A DNA stretch of 64,000 nt from contig JAURGK010000007.1 in the NCBI GenBank assembly GCA_030833845.1, positions 24,739-88,738 on the forward strand, read 5' to 3'. The translations under genes were made by a program, and so were the position numbers. Each line of letters starts with the position of its first letter. Position 1 is the first letter of the stretch. The notes below the pieces were generated by a model. The model was given only the letters and a program-made list of their open reading frames with translations, searched no databases and had not been told where the DNA came from. Source of the stretch: Crocinitomicaceae bacterium. GTDB lineage: Bacteria; Bacteroidota; Bacteroidia; Flavobacteriales_D; Crocinitomicaceae. Below, one piece after another: positions 60,000-64,000 of this stretch.

Positions 60000-62900
60000 A
60001 TGAAAAGTTTTACGCGTTTTTTAAGTGTGATGTTTTCGGCAGTAGCGTTACTGTTTACCACGGCCCAGGCTCAGGTTTCAGTAAGTGCAACCGCAGGAAC
60101 AACCACCGGAACCTACGGAACAATCAGTGATGCATTTGGAGCGATCAATGCTGGTACTCACCAAGGTGATATCGTCATCTCCATTACCGCTAATATTACT
60201 GAACCAATGATTCCAAATGTTTTAGGGCCAAGTTCTGGTACTGCCAGTTATACTTCGGTTTTGATCAAACCAGTTGGTGACCGCACGGTCTCTCAAGTGC
60301 CGGTTGTGTTGGCTACTGCCAACTATCACAAGGCGATTATCATGATGGGTGGTGCAACGAATGTCACTATTGATGGTGATGACCCACTTACACCAGGAGT
60401 GAAGAACTTGACCTTGATGCAAGACAATTCATCTACATCAACTTCGCCTTACAGAACATGTGTAAGACTTGCTTCTGCCAATACTACTGCCTATTCAGGA
60501 TGTGAAAACATTACAGTAAAAAACACCATTATGTATGGTGCAAGAAATTCACTGACACATACAGGTGTAACCTATGGTGTTGCTGTTTGTCAGCCAACAT
60601 ATACTTACAGCGGTTCTAATGGAGGTAATAACATTACTATTCATAACAACGAGATTTACCGTGCACGCAACGGTATTTTTGTTTATGGTACATCTTCATA
60701 CACTGTTTCTAATGTTACGATAACCAACAACATTATTGGTGGTTCTGCAACAGGTGTAAACGGTATTGCTCTTTATGGCATTTACCTTTATTATGTAAAC
60801 GATGCCACCAATGATGGCTATCCATTGGTTGAGGGGAACCGCATCAAAGTGGGGTCCGATGACATCTCAACAGGTGGATTTACAACCACTTCATATTGTG
60901 TATACATGGCCTTAGGCGTTAAAGGCGCACGCATCCTACGCAACAACATGACTGCCTATCAGTCTTCAACAAGTGGATATGGTGCTTATGGTGTTTATAT
61001 TTCAAGCACAACCAATTCAGATAGTATTCGCATTCAAAACAACATGATCAATGTTGGTGCAACTAAATATTCGACTAGTGCAACAACAACTTATGTAGCA
61101 AATGCGATACGCTTTGCCGCTGGCGCTACTAATCAATTTGTGACCAACAACACAATGGTTGTTGAAGAAGCACAAGTGGGCTCCACAGCAAACTATACTA
61201 GTGCAGTCGTTTATATGGTGTCTGGTAATACCTTTGCGCAGTTCTACAACAACATCTTAGTTAACCTTAATCAGGGTTCAGGTACTTGGGGTGTATATAC
61301 TGCAAACCCCACGAATAACGTTTCTTCTGTTTGGAATAACAACAACTATTACGTGCCAAATGGCAATTTAGGTTATTATTCCGGAGCAGCTGTTTCAAAC
61401 CTTACCGCTTGGCAAGCAGCTACGGGTGTAGATATGAACAGTTTTGAGGTGAACCCCACGTTTGTAAGTGCAAATGATTTACACCTTACTACTGCCCCAA
61501 CACCATTAGAATCTGCTGGCCAGCCAGTTGCCATTACCGGCGTTTCTACAGACATTGACAATGACAACCGCCCGGGCCCAACGGGTTCATTGAACGGCGG
61601 CGGCTTGAATCCAGATATCGGAGCCGATGAAATGGATGCTACGCCAATTTTCCCTCCAACAGTCACATTTACGAGCATTACAGCTCATGATTGTAACAAC
61701 ACGATCGCACACACAGTTGTTGCCGACGCAACACCTGCTTCAGGAACGCTCAGCTCTGTAGTTATTGCATACAGTTTGGATGGAGTTGCTCAAACACCTA
61801 TTGCCATGACCAATACTTCTGGAAACACCTACTCTGGTGTAATTCCAGCCGCAGTTCCTGTGAATGCTGTCGTTGCGTGGTCAGTAGTGGCTACGAACTC
61901 TTATGGACTAGTAACTACCTACATTGGCACTCCATATCAAGATCAAAGTTTATTGGGAATTGTTGCAGCAGCAACTAATTCAGCTTCACCGGTTTGTTCA
62001 GGCGATGCTTCTAATTTAAGTGTTGTGCTCTCAGGTTTAAACGCACCTTCTTACACTACCCCAACAGTAACTTACCCTACTGCTGACGAAGATTTTGGAA
62101 ACATTACAATTTCACAAGGCGCTACGGTAGTATTGAACAACACGTCGACAATTAATAGTCTTACGGGAACCCTAGGAACAGCATCAGGTATAGCCGGAGG
62201 TTATTCTGACTTTACGAGTTTTGGTTCAACGACCCTCACAGCTGGTCAAACCTACGATATATCAGTTTCGTCTTTAACCACTGGCTTTGGGTACACCAAC
62301 CACATGCGTGTTTGGATCGACTACAACCGTAATGGTGTTTTTGAAGCAACGGAATGTGCGTTCAACACCCCTACTGGCGCGGGCGCCCACACAGAGGTTT
62401 CAACATTTACTGTTCCAGCAACTGCATACAACGGATTGACACGCATGCGTGTAATGGCTTATGAAAGTTCAGCCACTGCAACTGCTTATATCAATGCAAT
62501 TTCTTGGGGTGAGTATGAAGATTACATGATCAACTTGGTTTCTTCAAATGTTGGCGGTGGCTACACACCTGCTATTACAGCAGCTGTATGGTCTGATGGT
62601 GCAGCGACGGTTGTTGGCAACGGCACACCGGCTACTATCAACCCAACAGCTACAGCTACTTACACTGCACTAGTTACAGCAGCGGGTTGTACAGTGACTT
62701 CTTCATCAACAACGGTTGATGTTTTGGCATTGCCAGCAGCTCCTTCTACAACAGCGAGCTCTCAGTGTGGTGTGAATATTCCTACCGCTTCAGTTGCATC
62801 TGCAGCAGGTACTGCTGGAACTGGATCATTCTACTGGTATGATGCTGCTACAGCAGGAAACTTGATTCAATTACCTCCTGTGTCAAGCACATGGAGTACA

Positions 62901-64000
62901 TTCTACACTGCTGACTTCACTACTGGTGTAGCCACAGGAGCTTCGATTTTTGGTGCTGCCAACACAACTAACGTTGCAGGCTGGTTAGAGCTCACTGCTG
63001 CTGCAAACAGCTTGAATGGTGCAATTTCAGTAGATGCTGGTGTTGATGCGCCTGCATACAAAGTTGAATTTGATGTTCAAACAACTTCTGGTGGTGCTGA
63101 TGGTTTCTCATGGAGCTTTGCCCCAGATGCTGACCCAACAGCAACATCACCTGCCGCTGAAATGGGTACGGGTACTGGCGTTAAGATTTCGTTTGATGCC
63201 TATGGAGGCATGCCGAATGCAGCTGGAACTTATGTATTGTATAACTCTACTGCAACATCGTTCAGCAACACAACCGCTGGAGTGTTAGCTTATGATGCTT
63301 CAACTGCATGGTTAGGGTCAACTTCAGCGCACGTTACCATAACAATTAACGAAGCTGGCGAGTTGACATTGAATGTTGACGGTACAGATATCTTCACCAA
63401 CGTAGCCTTGCCTGCAGCTTACTTGTCAGCAAACAAGTCTTCTTGGAAACACGTAATTAAAGCGCGTACAGGTGGCTTGAATATGCAAACCGCTATTGAC
63501 AACCTTGCTATTCAATATAAGACTTATGCAGCTGGTTCTGCAACTTATTTATCTTCGATTCCAGTAACAACAACGTTCTACGTTACTGAACTCGGAACAA
63601 ACGGTTGTTACAGCCCATTGGCACCAGTTGTTGCTACAGTAGTAGATCCAAACCCAATTATTCTTACAAACGGCTTGAACCCAACTTATTGTGAAGGTGG
63701 TACTTATACTGAAACAGCAAGCTCTGCTGCTGTTCCGGCTTACACCTTTACTTGGGATGCTCAAGACGCTAACTCTGGATTGCCAGCAACTACAGCAGGT
63801 GCCTCAGTAACTACAACGCCAGTACCTGGTGTGTATACAATTTATGTAACAGGTACTAACGGTGTGTGTACGGCTACTGATACAGTAACCCTTACAATTA
63901 ACCCTAATCCTGTGATTTCATTGGCTTCGTCTACGCCAGCGGTTTGTACTGGCGACACAGTTCAATTGGTAGCGGAAAGTATTCCTGCTGTACCAGGCAC
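60000..64000 (+). CDS. very large secreted protein, N-terminal part (beta-helix, GEVED, Ig-like and lectin-like domains)
   Basis: Not in the ORF track because no stop occurs before the window ends; I followed the frame from ATG 60000. Signal peptide FLSVMFSAVALLFTTAQAQ. Residues about 35-540 look like a right-handed beta-helix (repeats such as NNITIHNNEIYRARNGIFVYG and RILRNNMTAYQSS), ending in a PDIGADE motif. A GEVED domain lies at about 755-845 (MRVWIDYNRNGVFEATEC, SWGEYEDYMINL). From about 860 there are Ig-like/PKD-like repeats, with a lectin-like stretch at about 967-1174 inside one of them. A T9SS tail is expected further on. Adhesin or surface layer role inferred. Confidence 0.85.
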   Translation, partial: MKSFTRFLSVMFSAVALLFTTAQAQVSVSATAGTTTGTYGTISDAFGAINAGTHQGDIVISITANITEPMIPNVLGPSSGTASYTSVLIKPVGDRTVSQVPVVLATANYHKAIIMMGGATNVTIDGDDPLTPGVKNLTLMQDNSSTSTSPYRTCVRLASANTTAYSGCENITVKNTIMYGARNSLTHTGVTYGVAVCQPTYTYSGSNGGNNITIHNNEIYRARNGIFVYGTSSYTVSNVTITNNIIGGSATGVNGIALYGIYLYYVNDATNDGYPLVEGNRIKVGSDDISTGGFTTTSYCVYMALGVKGARILRNNMTAYQSSTSGYGAYGVYISSTTNSDSIRIQNNMINVGATKYSTSATTTYVANAIRFAAGATNQFVTNNTMVVEEAQVGSTANYTSAVVYMVSGNTFAQFYNNILVNLNQGSGTWGVYTANPTNNVSSVWNNNNYYVPNGNLGYYSGAAVSNLTAWQAATGVDMNSFEVNPTFVSANDLHLTTAPTPLESAGQPVAITGVSTDIDNDNRPGPTGSLNGGGLNPDIGADEMDATPIFPPTVTFTSITAHDCNNTIAHTVVADATPASGTLSSVVIAYSLDGVAQTPIAMTNTSGNTYSGVIPAAVPVNAVVAWSVVATNSYGLVTTYIGTPYQDQSLLGIVAAATNSASPVCSGDASNLSVVLSGLNAPSYTTPTVTYPTADEDFGNITISQGATVVLNNTSTINSLTGTLGTASGIAGGYSDFTSFGSTTLTAGQTYDISVSSLTTGFGYTNHMRVWIDYNRNGVFEATECAFNTPTGAGAHTEVSTFTVPATAYNGLTRMRVMAYESSATATAYINAISWGEYEDYMINLVSSNVGGGYTPAITAAVWSDGAATVVGNGTPATINPTATATYTALVTAAGCTVTSSSTTVDVLALPAAPSTTASSQCGVNIPTASVASAAGTAGTGSFYWYDAATAGNLIQLPPVSSTWSTFYTADFTTGVATGASIFGAANTTNVAGWLELTAAANSLNGAISVDAGVDAPAYKVEFDVQTTSGGADGFSWSFAPDADPTATSPAAEMGTGTGVKISFDAYGGMPNAAGTYVLYNSTATSFSNTTAGVLAYDASTAWLGSTSAHVTITINEAGELTLNVDGTDIFTNVALPAAYLSANKSSWKHVIKARTGGLNMQTAIDNLAIQYKTYAAGSATYLSSIPVTTTFYVTELGTNGCYSPLAPVVATVVDPNPIILTNGLNPTYCEGGTYTETASSAAVPAYTFTWDAQDANSGLPATTAGASVTTTPVPGVYTIYVTGTNGVCTATDTVTLTINPNPVISLASSTPAVCTGDTVQLVAESIPAVPG

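Noticed and set aside
59933-60061. N-terminal extension of the SDR protein with a hydrophobic segment
   Set aside because: It overlaps the divergent gene's start and promoter region; SDR proteins normally start a few residues before the cofactor motif.
61376-61678. Minus-strand ORF under the giant gene
   Set aside because: Shadow of the plus-strand reading frame; no start signal and composition driven by the opposite strand.

Overview
The window is a stretch of a Bacteroidota chromosome, most likely a marine member of the Flavobacteriales; family and species cannot be fixed from sequence alone. The case rests on four things. It carries a SusC/SusD pair, DUF4403, DUF4175 and DUF4296 genes, and a protein with a type IX secretion (T9SS) C-terminal domain. 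Promoters follow the Bacteroidota pattern, with a -7 box TAnnTTTG and sometimes a -33 box TTTG. Shine-Dalgarno motifs are mostly absent. Gene order is typical of flavobacteria, for example ybeY-mnmG, bamA followed by two ompH/skp genes, and a cyoE-coxIII-coxIII-coxIV-Sco block. Genes are tightly packed with many 4-bp overlaps. I see no tRNA, rRNA, CRISPR array or insertion sequence.

Layout. 1-2.0 kb: the end of a DUF4403 gene, an OmpA-family protein and rpiB. 2.0-2.5 kb: an unusually long, very AT-rich gap that is a candidate replication origin. 2.5-8.6 kb: DUF4175 membrane coiled-coil protein, RsbW-like ATPase, ybeY and mnmG; two exact copies of the ParB centromere site parS lie between ybeY and mnmG. 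8.8-15.1 kb: a 2-hydroxyacid dehydrogenase, a minus-strand group (ABC exporter, desaturase, MmcQ, S4 protein), rbfA and a LolE-like permease that seems to lack a standard start codon. 15.1-22.3 kb: atpD-atpC, uppS-bamA-ompH-ompH and murI. 22.3-26.3 kb, minus strand: DUF4296, pyrC, a dolichol-phosphate-mannose-synthase-like glycosyltransferase, rplY and prs. 26.3-30.3 kb: an ABC exporter translationally coupled to a binding-protein-like gene and a secreted protein, then a 36-residue membrane peptide. 30.3-39 kb, minus strand: a C-terminal processing protease, dCMP deaminase and a terminal-oxidase assembly and subunit block.

39-51.8 kb is a polysaccharide utilisation locus, probably for laminarin or another beta-1,3-glucan: SusC, SusD, PKD lipoprotein, GH16, GH3 and a T9SS-exported carbohydrate-binding protein, plus an FHS-family sugar symporter and a Nudix-type regulator. 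A shared inverted repeat, TTATTGT-N7-ACAATAA, occurs as two perfect copies between the regulator and susC, and as two copies with two mismatches before the symporter and before the carbohydrate-binding gene. This gives a compact candidate regulon. One perfect copy overlaps a promoter that runs into a strong terminator, so a short regulated RNA may be made there.

51.8-60 kb: dxs, an oligosaccharide flippase, enoyl-CoA hydratase, a histidine kinase, a GT4 glycosyltransferase, a small membrane protein and an SDR oxidoreductase. 60-64 kb: the first 4 kb of a very large secreted protein (beta-helix, GEVED and Ig-like domains) that runs off the window.

A recurring trait is a -7 promoter box ending only 4-5 bases before the start codon. 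This arrangement at about nine genes implies leaderless mRNAs.
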